Assembly: GCA_031384695.1 (NCBI GenBank) | Contig: JANNAV010000020.1 | Location: 1-10,724, forward strand | Reading direction: 5' to 3' | Source: JANNAV01 sp031384695 | GTDB lineage: Bacteria; Pseudomonadota; Alphaproteobacteria; Rhodobacterales; Rhodobacteraceae | DNA: 10,724 nt | Part shown: positions 1 to 5,770 of the stretch, one piece after another | Position numbering within the stretch: the stretch's first letter is position 1 | Layout of the letters: each line of letters begins with the position of its first letter | Program-made: the position numbers and the translations under genes | The notes under the pieces: model-generated | Seen by the model: the letters and a program-made list of their open reading frames with translations, nothing else | What the model was told of the DNA's origin: nothing | Database searches by the model: none

Positions 1-93
1 GGGGGTTTCACCCCCCCGCACCCGACTTAAGCAGGGGGGGTTTCACACCCCCGCACCCGACTTAAGCAGCGGGGGTTTCACACCCCCGCACCC
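1..93. repeat. 35-bp tandem repeat array with internal hairpins (2.6 copies)
   Basis: Two near-identical 35-bp units occupy 1-35 and 36-70, and a third partial unit occupies 71-93. Each unit starts with a G5 run and ends with ACTTAAGCAG; the third unit diverges after its CCGCACCC. Units 2 and 3 contain GGGGGT-TTCAC-ACCCCC, a perfect 6-bp stem with a 5-nt loop; unit 1 carries one difference (CCC for CAC). The units are directly adjacent with no unique spacers, so this is not a CRISPR. The array may continue beyond the left window edge. In role it resembles a reiterated terminator-like or extragenic hairpin element, but no T-tract follows the stems. Confidence 0.85.
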
Positions 94-258
94 CCGTGGG
101 ATATTTGAGCAGCAAAGAAGAAGGGGGACAATTTTCGTTGATTTGTCTGGTTTAGGTGAATTGTCTGGAGCGGGGGCGCGCGGGGGGGGGCGCGCGCGTG
201 ATGGCGTCTGGCCGCTGGCCGCTTTGGGGGGGGCGGTGTTTGGCGATGCCTGATTTTG
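94..258. other. non-coding G-rich stretch
   Basis: This stretch follows the repeat array. It begins with a purine-rich tail (GTGGGATATTT followed by GCAGCAAAGAAGAAG) that resembles sequences common in Rhodobacteraceae intergenic regions; that comparison is from memory. It then carries runs of 5, 9 and 8 guanines at 172-176, 182-190 and 226-233, with an alternating CG tract at 191-197. A reverse-strand reading frame runs through it but is proline-rich, low in complexity and ends inside repeat unit 2, so I do not call a gene. Confidence 0.6.
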
Positions 259-588
259 CGGTATGCGGGTGGCCGTCAGATCGGCGGTGACGATCACCGG
301 CAAGCTGATGGCTGTTTCGTCGGGGAACCGGGTGCCGATGCCGAAATCGCGGCGGTTTAGGGCGTGTTGCGCTTCATCAGGTTCAGCCGATGAAGCGCAA
401 CTCGCAACATACCCGGGCTGTTCCTGTCCTGAATGTCCTTCGATCTGAACCAGATTGACGGAAATCCGCTTTGGGGGGCGGCCGCCCTGGCTTTGCGCCT
501 TGGGCCTGTCGGTTGCCCGCGGGACGGAGCGGGTGATGGTGGTGACCTGCCTTTTGCCGGTGGTTTGGGTGATCTGGTTGCGGGTGGT
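259..588 (-). pseudogene. YceI-domain protein relic (C-terminal part)
   Basis: The reverse strand encodes a recognisable YceI C-terminus: LNRRDFGIG (about 360-334), then PDETAISLP, then DLTATR ending at 265. The same signature closes YceI domains, including those fused to cytochrome b561 in Rhodobacteraceae. Upstream in the same frame, RISVNLVQIEG (468-436) fits the strand that precedes the last YceI motif. Between these two pieces lies an inserted stretch of roughly 14 codons containing a perfect inverted repeat. A TGA at 591-589 blocks the frame upstream, no N-terminal half or signal peptide is found, and downstream the frame runs on without a proper end. The full domain needs about 170 residues; only about 110 codons remain. 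YceI proteins are periplasmic lipocalin-like binders of isoprenoid or amphiphilic molecules. I read this as a truncated, decaying copy; the C-terminal match is strong, the upstream part weak. Confidence 0.5.
366..401. repeat. perfect 13-bp inverted repeat with 10-nt loop
   Basis: GTTGCGCTTCATC at 366-378 is exactly complementary to GATGAAGCGCAAC at 389-401, around the loop 379-388. It sits inside the YceI relic, at the place where extra codons separate two recognisable parts of the domain. There is no adjacent T-run, so it is a poor intrinsic terminator. It could be a small palindromic insertion or a scar of a mobile repeat. Confidence 0.85.
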
Positions 589-591
589 TCA

Positions 592-739
592 GGGCCGCCG
601 CGAAGAGCAGCAGGATCGGGGCTGTCAATCGGGGCTGTCAATTGGGGCTGTCAGGCGTTTGGCGGACCGCCACTGCGCGGTTGTTGCGCGGCGCGCGCGC
701 GCGGGGTAAGCCGGAAGGGAAGTTTGAGGGGGGCAGGAC
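592..739. other. fabD leader region
   Basis: No gene is supported here. The stretch holds the triple 13-bp repeat (615-653), a small palindrome GGCGGACCGCC (661-671), an alternating CG tract around 687-702 that could favour Z-DNA, and a purine-rich Shine-Dalgarno area (GAGGGGGGCAGG, 727-738) directly in front of fabD. I see no convincing sigma-70 promoter on the plus strand. Confidence 0.5.
615..653. repeat. three tandem 13-bp repeats
   Basis: ATCGGGGCTGTCA occurs at 615-627 and 628-640, and ATTGGGGCTGTCA at 641-653, head to tail without spacers. On the minus strand two of the junctions create TTGACA, the ideal sigma-70 -35 hexamer, but no matching -10 lies 16-18 nt further. The array lies about 90 bp upstream of fabD. 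It could be a replication-slippage microsatellite or a binding-site array. Confidence 0.85.
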
Positions 740-1672
740 ATGAGCCGTGCATTCGTTTTTCCCGGGCAGGGGGCGCAGACCATCGGCATGGGGCGCAGTT
801 TGGCCGAGGCCTATCCTGCGGCGCGGGCGGTGTTTGACGAGGTGGACGATGCCTTGGGGGAAAAGCTGTCGGCGCTGATCTGGGAGGGGGCGATCGAGGA
901 ATTGACGCTGACGCAGAACGCGCAGCCGGCGCTGATGGCGACCTCGATTGCCGCGATGCGGGCGCTGGCCGCAGAGGGGATCGGGCTGGATCAGGTGGCG
1001 TTTGTGGCGGGGCATTCGCTCGGCGAATATTCGGCGTTATGCGCGGTGGGGGCGTTGGGCCTTGGCGATACGGCGCGGCTTTTGCGGGTGCGGGGGCGGG
1101 CGATGCAGGCGGCGGTGCCGGTGGGAGTGGGGGCAATGGCGGCCTTGCTGGGGCTTGACTTCGCGCAAGCGGCGGAGGTTGCGGCGGCGGCGGCGCAGGG
1201 CGAGGTGTGTCAGGCGGCCAATGACAATGACCCCGCACAGGTGGTGGTTTCGGGCCATCGGGGGGCGGTGGAACGGGCGCTGGAGATTGCCAAAGCCAAA
1301 GGGGCCAAGCGGGCCTTGTTGCTGCCGGTGAGTGCGCCGTTTCACTGCGCGCTGATGCAGCCTGCGGCGGCGGTGATGGCGGAGGCGCTGGCGGCGGTGG
1401 TGATCTCGGCCCCGACGGTGCCGGTGGTGGTGAATGTGCGGGCCGAGGCTGTGACCGAGCCGGACCGCATCCGGGCGCTGTTGGTGGCGCAGGTGACAGG
1501 ATCGGTGCGGTGGCGCGAATCGATGCTGTGGATGGGCAGTGCCGGGGTGCAGGAGTTCTGGGAGATCGGGGCGGGCCGCGCGCTTTCGGGGATGATCAAG
1601 CGCACATTGCCGGGGGTTGTGACGCGGGCGGTGGGGACGGCAGAGGATGTGGCGGCGGCGCGGGCGCCTTGA
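740..1672 (+). CDS. fabD: malonyl-CoA:ACP transacylase
   Basis: FabD moves the malonyl group from malonyl-CoA to the phosphopantetheine arm of AcpP, providing the extender unit for type II fatty-acid synthesis in the cytosol. The 310-aa length matches the family (about 310). The N-terminal FPGQGAQ motif is at residues 7-13, the nucleophile elbow GHSLGEY at 91-97 with catalytic Ser93, the substrate-carboxylate arginine is probably Arg118 (VRGR), and the catalytic His202 lies in SAPFHCAL. The ATG at 740 follows a purine-rich ribosome binding site, and the protein begins directly with MSRAFVFPGQG, as is usual. It is the first gene of the fab cluster, with 43 nt before fabG, so co-transcription is likely. 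No key residue is missing. Confidence 0.97.
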   Translation: MSRAFVFPGQGAQTIGMGRSLAEAYPAARAVFDEVDDALGEKLSALIWEGAIEELTLTQNAQPALMATSIAAMRALAAEGIGLDQVAFVAGHSLGEYSALCAVGALGLGDTARLLRVRGRAMQAAVPVGVGAMAALLGLDFAQAAEVAAAAAQGEVCQAANDNDPAQVVVSGHRGAVERALEIAKAKGAKRALLLPVSAPFHCALMQPAAAVMAEALAAVVISAPTVPVVVNVRAEAVTEPDRIRALLVAQVTGSVRWRESMLWMGSAGVQEFWEIGAGRALSGMIKRTLPGVVTRAVGTAEDVAAARAP

Positions 1673-1715
1673 GTGCGTGGTGGTTTGGGACAAGACCTTG
1701 CAGGGGGAGAGATAC

Positions 1716-2453
1716 ATGTTTGATCTGACAGGAAAATGCGCTTTGGTCACCGGGGCTTCGGGGGGGATCGGGGCCGAGGTGGCGCGGGTTTTGCACGGTG
1801 CGGGGGCGGTGGTGGGGCTTTCTGGCACGCGGGTGGAGCCTTTGGCGGCGCTCGCGGCAGAACTGGGCGCGCGGGCGCATGTGCTGCCTTGCGATCTGTC
1901 GGATGCGGTGGCGGTTGAGGGGTTGATCAGGCGCGCGACCGAGGCGATGGGGGCGGTGGATATTCTGGTGAACAATGCGGGCATCACCCGCGACGGGCTG
2001 CTGATGCGGATGTCGGACGAGGATTGGCTGGCGGTGATCGAGGTGAACCTGACCTCGACGTTCCGGCTGTGCCGGGGGGCGATGCGCGGCATGATGAAGG
2101 CGCGCTGGGGGCGGATCATCAACGTAACGTCGGTAGTGGCACAAGCGGGCAATCCGGGGCAGGGCAATTATGCGGCGGCCAAGGCGGGGGTGGCGGGCCT
2201 TTCGCGGTCTTTGGCCAAGGAGGTGGCAAGCCGGGGGATCACGGTGAATTGCGTGGCGCCGGGGCTGGTGGAAACCGCGATGACCGACAAGCTGAACGAG
2301 GCGCAGCGGGCCGCGATCCTGGCCTCTGTGCCTGCCGGGCGGATGGGGCAACCGCATGATATTGCTGCGGGAGTTTTGTTTTTAGCCTCGGTTGAGGCGG
2401 GGTATGTGACGGGGGCGACGCTGGATATCAACGGCGGCGGTGACATGCTTTAG
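1716..2453 (+). CDS. fabG: 3-oxoacyl-ACP reductase
   Basis: FabG is the NADPH-dependent short-chain dehydrogenase that reduces beta-ketoacyl-ACP to 3-hydroxyacyl-ACP in the elongation cycle. The 245-aa length is typical. The Rossmann glycine motif TGASGGIG is at residues 12-19, NNAG at 86-89, and the catalytic set is Asn111, Ser139 (NVTSVV), Tyr152 and Lys156 (YAAAK). The C-terminus VTGATLDINGGGDML is characteristic. The start at 1716 was chosen because GGGGGAGA sits 5 nt upstream and the protein then begins MFDLTGK as in homologues; a longer in-frame version from 1647 would overlap fabD and add unrelated residues. It lies between fabD and a hydrolase-fold gene that starts 10 nt after its stop. 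Confidence 0.97.
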   Translation: MFDLTGKCALVTGASGGIGAEVARVLHGAGAVVGLSGTRVEPLAALAAELGARAHVLPCDLSDAVAVEGLIRRATEAMGAVDILVNNAGITRDGLLMRMSDEDWLAVIEVNLTSTFRLCRGAMRGMMKARWGRIINVTSVVAQAGNPGQGNYAAAKAGVAGLSRSLAKEVASRGITVNCVAPGLVETAMTDKLNEAQRAAILASVPAGRMGQPHDIAAGVLFLASVEAGYVTGATLDINGGGDML

Positions 2454-2463
2454 GGCGGCGCGC

Positions 2464-3243
2464 ATGGAAAGCCGGGTGCTGTTCGAGGGCCGGTTCGCGC
2501 GCGCGGTCTGCTTTAATCCGGGGGCGGCAAAGCTGTTTGTGAGCTTTGACAACTGGCGGCGGGTGCATGTGGATTTCGAACCGGTGCAGCCCTCGGTTCG
2601 GGTGGTGAAGGCAGGGTTTGCGCATCTGTGCATCCACTCGTCGCGCAATGACTGGTATCTGAGCCCGGAGCTTGCGGCCTTGCGCGCGGCGCTGGCGGCG
2701 GCGTCGGGGGGGTATCAGGCGGTGCATGGGATCGGCTTTTCGATGGGGGCGTATGGCGCGCTGTTGCTGTCGCGGGCGTTGCGGTTGCAAAAGCTGGTGC
2801 TGGTGTCGCCGCAGTTTTCGGTGTTTCCCGACCGGCCGCCGTTTGATCCGCGATACGGTCTTGAGGCGGCGGCGCTGGTGCCTGAGTTGGATGATCTGGC
2901 GCGCGATATTCAGCCGGGGTTGCAGGGGGTGATCCTGTTCGACCCGGCACCTTGGCGCAATGACCGCGCGCATGTGCTTGAAATCGAGGCGATTTCGCCG
3001 GGGTTGCGGCCGGTAGCGATGCCATTTACCGGGCATCCGGCAATGGCCGCGATCCGCGAGGCGCAGGCCTATGGCAAGGTGCTTAAACTGGCGATCAGCG
3101 GTGATCTGACGGCGCAGGGATTTCGCCGCATTCACCGCGCGGCGCGGCTTTCATCGCCGCATTATCAGGGGCGGCTGCGCAAGTATCTGCTGCAAAGAAG
3201 CGCGCGCGCGGCGGGTGGGGCGAATGTTGTGTTGCCTTGTTGA
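2464..3243 (+). CDS. alpha/beta-hydrolase-fold protein of unknown substrate
   Basis: The 259-aa protein is not one I recognise by name. It shows a nucleophile elbow GIGFSMGAYGALLLS with Ser93 in the G-x-S-x-G pattern, followed by LVLVSPQFSVFPD as in alpha/beta hydrolases. Candidate triad partners are Asp160 (ILFDPAPWRND) and His191 (FTGHPA); both assignments are inferred from spacing. No signal peptide or membrane segment is seen, so it is probably cytosolic. The ATG at 2464 gives a 10-nt gap from fabG; an in-frame ATG at 2440 would overlap fabG by 14 nt and lacks a better ribosome site. Lying between fabG and acpP and apparently co-transcribed with fabG, it could be an acyl-ACP or acyl-CoA thioesterase, an esterase, or a non-catalytic fold member. 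The fold call is good; the function is open. Confidence 0.85.
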   Translation: MESRVLFEGRFARAVCFNPGAAKLFVSFDNWRRVHVDFEPVQPSVRVVKAGFAHLCIHSSRNDWYLSPELAALRAALAAASGGYQAVHGIGFSMGAYGALLLSRALRLQKLVLVSPQFSVFPDRPPFDPRYGLEAAALVPELDDLARDIQPGLQGVILFDPAPWRNDRAHVLEIEAISPGLRPVAMPFTGHPAMAAIREAQAYGKVLKLAISGDLTAQGFRRIHRAARLSSPHYQGRLRKYLLQRSARAAGGANVVLPC

Positions 3244-3260
3244 AGCCCGCTTGCTAGAAG
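3232..3260 (+). promoter_or_regulatory. candidate sigma-70 promoter for acpP
   Basis: TTGCCT (3232-3237) and TAGAAG (3255-3260) are separated by 17 nt, each matching 4 of 6 consensus bases. The -35 lies in the last codons of the hydrolase gene. Transcription would begin near 3267, giving an acpP leader of about 110 nt. A separate promoter fits the high expression usual for acpP, but this is only a pattern match. Confidence 0.35.
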
Positions 3261-3343
3261 CCCTGCACACGAGGCTGTGGTGCGGCTGATTGGCGCTGCT
3301 TTGCAGTCGGGACGTTCGCCATTCGTGGCATGGTATCAAGGGC

Positions 3344-3357
3344 CGGGAAGCTTCCCG
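3344..3357. repeat. 14-bp perfect palindrome in acpP leader
   Basis: CGGGAAGCTTCCCG is perfectly self-complementary and lies 22 nt before the acpP start, just upstream of the Shine-Dalgarno. As DNA it could be an operator. As RNA it has no loop and would fold only with an opened centre, or pair with the related GGGAAGC/GCTTCC sequences downstream of acpP. Confidence 0.75.
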
Positions 3358-3379
3358 CAACGGAAAAAAAGGAAGTCAA

Positions 3380-3613
3380 ATGAGCGACATACCTGATCGC
3401 GTTAAGAAAATCGTCGTCGAGCATCTGGGCGTCGAGCATGCCAAGGTGACCGAGAATGCGTCGTTCATCGACGATCTTGGGGCTGACAGTCTCGACACGG
3501 TCGAGTTGGTGATGGCGTTCGAGGAAGAGTTCGGGATCGAGATCCCCGATGATGCTGCCGAGACCATCCAGACCTTTGGCGATGCGGTGAAATTCATCTC
3601 TTCGGCTTCTTGA
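3380..3613 (+). CDS. acpP: acyl carrier protein
   Basis: AcpP is the small acidic carrier that holds growing acyl chains on a 4'-phosphopantetheine arm during fatty-acid synthesis and feeds phospholipid and lipid A synthesis. The 77-aa length is typical. The attachment motif GADSLDTVELVMAFEEEFG contains Ser37, the residue modified by holo-ACP synthase, and the helix II region that partner enzymes recognise is intact. The start at 3380 was chosen over the upstream in-frame ATG at 3290 because AAGGAAG precedes it at 4-5 nt and because MSDIPDRVKKIV is the usual N-terminus. A 136-nt gap separates it from the hydrolase gene and carries a candidate promoter and a palindrome. A terminator follows, so acpP ends its transcription unit. 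Confidence 0.97.
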   Translation: MSDIPDRVKKIVVEHLGVEHAKVTENASFIDDLGADSLDTVELVMAFEEEFGIEIPDDAAETIQTFGDAVKFISSAS

Positions 3614-3620
3614 GGCGGGG

Positions 3621-3638
3621 GCTTCCTGACCGGGAAGC
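3621..3638. repeat. short hairpin after acpP
   Basis: GCTTCC (3621-3626) pairs with GGAAGC (3633-3638) around a 6-nt loop, 7 nt after the acpP stop. It has no T-tract of its own. It may protect the 3' end of the mRNA, upstream of the stronger terminator. Its arms resemble the palindrome in the acpP leader. Confidence 0.55.
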
Positions 3639-3653
3639 GGTTGACCGGCGTTG

Positions 3654-3678
3654 AAGGGCACCCTGTGGGGTGCCTTTT
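3654..3678 (+). terminator. intrinsic terminator of acpP
   Basis: GGCACCC (3657-3663) pairs with GGGTGCC (3668-3674) around the loop TGTG, followed immediately by TTTT (3675-3678). AA upstream of the stem can extend it into the T-tract through a G-U pair. It sits 40 nt after acpP and separates the fab block from the convergent LysR gene. The rest of the gap, to 3797, holds no gene; a weaker stem ahead of a T6 run near 3730 could be a second stop. Confidence 0.85.
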
Positions 3679-3797
3679 GCGTTGTTGCGGCAAGGCGGTT
3701 CCCCGGCGGATGATCGGGTTTGCCAAGTTTTTTGTGGAGCGGGGTGGTTTTGGCCTTCGGCGGTGAACCGGCCATTGCAGCCGCTTGCGCGCAGCCC

Positions 3798-4703
3798 TCA
3801 GCCGCCACCGCCCATTGCCACCGACATGAAGGCGCGGAACACGGCGGCGGTGGGGGAGAGGGCGCGCGAGTTGCGCCAGGCGAGGCCCACGTCCATGCTG
3901 GGGATGGATTCCGCCACCGTGCGCAATTCGATGCGCTGCCCCTCAAGCGACCACGGGCGGTAGACCATGTCGGACAGGATGGTGACGCCCATGCCACTGG
4001 CCACCATCGAGCGCACCGCCTCGACCGAACTGGTGGCGAAGATCACGTTGGGCGCGAGGCCCGCCTTGGCCCAATAGCGGCTGGCGGTGTCTTTCGCCTC
4101 GTCCACCGTCAGCATGATGTAAGGTTCGCGCGCGACATCGGCGAGAATGATGCGTTCAGCGGCCAGCAAGGCGTGATCGGTTGGCAGCCAGAGCCTGCGC
4201 CGCGACCCCATCAGGGTTTCATGTTCCAGCCCGACAGTGTTGGCGAGGTTCGACACCAGCATCACCGCCAGATCAAGGCTGCCGTTGGCCAGACCTTCCT
4301 CTACCGCCAGACGCGGCAATTCGATCATGTCGATCTGGATATCGGGATAGGCGCGGCGAAAGCGGGCGTAGTGGCGCGACATGAAATAGCCCGCGACGGT
4401 ATAGGTGGTGCCCAGCCTGAGCCGCCCCGTTACCTGCCGCCCTTCGCCCAGAGGCAAACGCTCGGCATCCTCGACGGCGGCGGTGATGTTGAGGGCGTGG
4501 TTGAGGAACCGCGCGCCTTCGATGGTGGGCACAACGCCTTGCGCCGTCCTGTCGAGCAGGCGGACGCCAAGCTGTATCTCCAGCCCCTGAATGGCGGTGC
4601 TGATGGCAGATTGCGAAATATTCATCGCCATCGCGGCGGTGCTGACCCGGCCGGTTTCCGCCGCCGCGATGAAATATCGCAACTGTTTCAAGGTTAAAGC
4701 CAT
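3798..4703 (-). CDS. LysR-family transcriptional regulator
   Basis: The 301-aa length and layout are typical of LysR-type regulators. The N-terminal winged helix-turn-helix covers residues 3-62 (LKQLRYFIAAAETGRVS, recognition helix around QSAISTAIQGLE at 31-42, then LGVRLLDR). A linker helix follows, and a periplasmic-binding-protein-like effector domain runs from about residue 92 to 295, starting GRLRLGTTYTVAGYF. It is transcribed divergently from the pxpA operon, with 108 nt between the two starts, so it most likely controls that operon in response to a substrate or product and represses itself. Its start lies 14 nt from a perfect 17-bp palindrome. The effector cannot be deduced. It converges with acpP at its 3' end. 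Confidence 0.95.
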   Translation of the reverse strand: MALTLKQLRYFIAAAETGRVSTAAMAMNISQSAISTAIQGLEIQLGVRLLDRTAQGVVPTIEGARFLNHALNITAAVEDAERLPLGEGRQVTGRLRLGTTYTVAGYFMSRHYARFRRAYPDIQIDMIELPRLAVEEGLANGSLDLAVMLVSNLANTVGLEHETLMGSRRRLWLPTDHALLAAERIILADVAREPYIMLTVDEAKDTASRYWAKAGLAPNVIFATSSVEAVRSMVASGMGVTILSDMVYRPWSLEGQRIELRTVAESIPSMDVGLAWRNSRALSPTAAVFRAFMSVAMGGGG

Positions 4704-4717
4704 GCGCCGCCCCGGTG

Positions 4718-4734
4718 TATCTGAATTTCAGATA
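4718..4734. promoter_or_regulatory. LysR operator palindrome between lysR and pxpA
   Basis: TATCTGAATTTCAGATA is a perfect 17-bp palindrome with 8-bp arms around a central T. It contains the T-N11-A pattern (T4720, A4732) known for LysR-type recognition sites. It lies 15 nt upstream of the lysR start, where binding would block that gene's own promoter, and about 78-94 nt upstream of pxpA, suited to activating it. A less ordered AT-rich stretch (4735-4763) toward pxpA could hold the secondary activation site. Confidence 0.75.
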
Positions 4735-4763
4735 TCATCATTCAAAAAACAATATTTTACAAT
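4735..4763 (+). promoter_or_regulatory. candidate pxpA operon promoter
   Basis: TACAAT at 4758-4763 is a good -10 element, but the hexamer 17 nt upstream (TCATCA, 4735-4740) is a poor -35, as expected for a promoter that needs a LysR activator bound next to it. The stretch includes an A-tract (4744-4749) that may bend the DNA. A start near 4770 leaves a leader of about 40 nt. A weak divergent promoter for lysR (TTGAAT at 4745-4740 on the minus strand) overlaps it. Confidence 0.45.
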
Positions 4764-4811
4764 GGAGGCTGCGCGCCGCACTCTGAGGCAACGCCAGTAT
4801 TCGGGGGAAGC

Positions 4812-5525
4812 ATGGCTGTCAGCATCAACTGCGACATGGGCGAAAGCTATGGGCTTTACCGGCTGGGGGATGATGTGGGGATGATGCCCCTGATCGACAT
4901 TGCAAACGTTGCCTGCGGCTTTCATGCCAGTGATTTCAATCACATGCGCGCCACGGTGCGGCTGGCCAAGGCGCATGGGGTGCGGGTTGGGGCGCATCCT
5001 TCGCTGCCCGATCTGCAAGGCTTCGGGCGGCGTGAGATGAAAATGGGCCGCGAGGAACTGGCCAATTGCCTGATCTACCAGATCGGCGCGCTGACCGGGT
5101 TTTTGCGCGCCGAGGGCATGGAGTTGCACCATATCAAGCCGCATGGCAGCCTTTACGGCATGGCCGCAAGGCAAGAGGACATCGCCCACGCGGTGTGCGA
5201 TGTGGCCGACATCTACCGGGTGCCGCTGTTGGGCATGACCGGCACCTTGCACGAGGAAATCTATCCGGCGCGGGGCCATGGCTTTATCGCCGAGTTCTAC
5301 GGCGATCTGGAATACCGCCCCGACGGCAGCCTGATCGTGACGCGCGAGCATGACGCCAAAGACCCCGGCCTGATGGCGGCGCGCGTGGTGCGGGCGATCC
5401 GCGAGGGCGTTGGCACCGCGATTGACGGCAGCGATATTCCGGTACGCTGCGATTCCGTCTGCATCCATTCCGACACGCCGAACGCGCTTGAAATCGCGCG
5501 CGCGGTGCGTGCCGCCCTCAGTTAA
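4812..5525 (+). CDS. pxpA: LamB/YcsF family protein, 5-oxoprolinase subunit A type
   Basis: This is a LamB/YcsF family protein. In bacteria PxpA works with PxpB and PxpC to open 5-oxoproline (pyroglutamate) to glutamate using ATP. The 237 residues are slightly short of the usual 245-255. Family signatures seen are NCDMGESYG (6-14), ANVACGFHASD (31-41), GVRVGAHPSLPDLQGFGRREM (56-76, with HPS and GFGRR), YQIGAL (89-94), IKPHGSLYG (108-116) and CIHSDTPNALEIARAV near the C-terminus. The ATG at 4812 is preceded by GGGGGAAG. It is the first gene of a six-gene operon; the next gene's Shine-Dalgarno overlaps its stop. Canonical members have FADRAY near residue 160 where this has FYGDLEY, so the exact substrate may differ from 5-oxoproline. 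Confidence 0.9.
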   Translation: MAVSINCDMGESYGLYRLGDDVGMMPLIDIANVACGFHASDFNHMRATVRLAKAHGVRVGAHPSLPDLQGFGRREMKMGREELANCLIYQIGALTGFLRAEGMELHHIKPHGSLYGMAARQEDIAHAVCDVADIYRVPLLGMTGTLHEEIYPARGHGFIAEFYGDLEYRPDGSLIVTREHDAKDPGLMAARVVRAIREGVGTAIDGSDIPVRCDSVCIHSDTPNALEIARAVRAALS

Positions 5526-5536
5526 GGAGTTTGCCC

Positions 5537-5770
5537 ATGCCCACGATTTATGCGCCGCTTCCCGGAACGTTCTACCGGTCATCCTCGCCGGATGTGCCGC
5601 CTTTCAAGGCCGATGGGGCGGCGGTGGCGGTGGGCGATGTGGTGGGCCTGATCGAGGTGATGAAAAGCTTTCATGAGGTGAAATCCGAGGTGGCGGGGGC
5701 CGGGGTTCGTTTTGTGGTGGACAATGAAGAGCCGGTGATGGCGGGCGCGGTTCTGGCGGAACTTGCCTGA
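5537..5770 (+). CDS. accB: biotin carboxyl carrier protein (small, stand-alone)
   Basis: This 77-aa protein is essentially only a biotinyl domain. It starts with YAPLPGTFYRSSSP and contains GLIEVMKSFHEVKSE, with Lys43 as the biotinylation site. The usual MKM is MKS here, a form seen in carrier proteins linked to YcsF clusters. It would swing carboxybiotin between the adjacent biotin carboxylase and a carboxyltransferase. It lacks the N-terminal extension of the housekeeping AccB (about 150 aa), so it is probably a dedicated carrier for this operon and not the fatty-acid one. The ATG at 5537 has AAGGAG 7 nt upstream; a TTG two codons earlier lacks that spacing. Its TGA overlaps the next ATG by 1 nt, indicating translational coupling. 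The symbol denotes family only. Confidence 0.88.
   Translation: MPTIYAPLPGTFYRSSSPDVPPFKADGAAVAVGDVVGLIEVMKSFHEVKSEVAGAGVRFVVDNEEPVMAGAVLAELA

Noticed and set aside
1..93. Possible CRISPR array
   Set aside because: The repeat units are directly adjacent without unique spacers, and no cas genes are nearby.
433..837. 134-codon plus-strand frame ahead of and overlapping fabD
   Set aside because: It overlaps the start of fabD out of frame, has glycine- and arginine-rich translation, and lies over the YceI relic.
2440..2463. Earlier start for the hydrolase-fold gene at 2440
   Set aside because: It would overlap the end of fabG by 14 nt and adds residues (MTCFRAAR) read from fabG codons; the ATG at 2464 is simpler.
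3686..3738. Second intrinsic terminator (GGCAA...TTGCC ahead of a T6 run)
   Set aside because: The stem is short with a long, poorly paired interior; noted in the terminator entry but too weak to list.
3720..4697. 325-codon plus-strand frame across the LysR gene
   Set aside because: It mirrors the codon positions of the LysR gene and is dominated by Gly, Ala, His and Arg; no ribosome site or domain supports it.
4762..4884. Upstream reading frame starting with the ATG at 4762 and overlapping pxpA
   Set aside because: It overlaps the likely -10 element, lacks a ribosome site, and would start before the predicted transcript begins.
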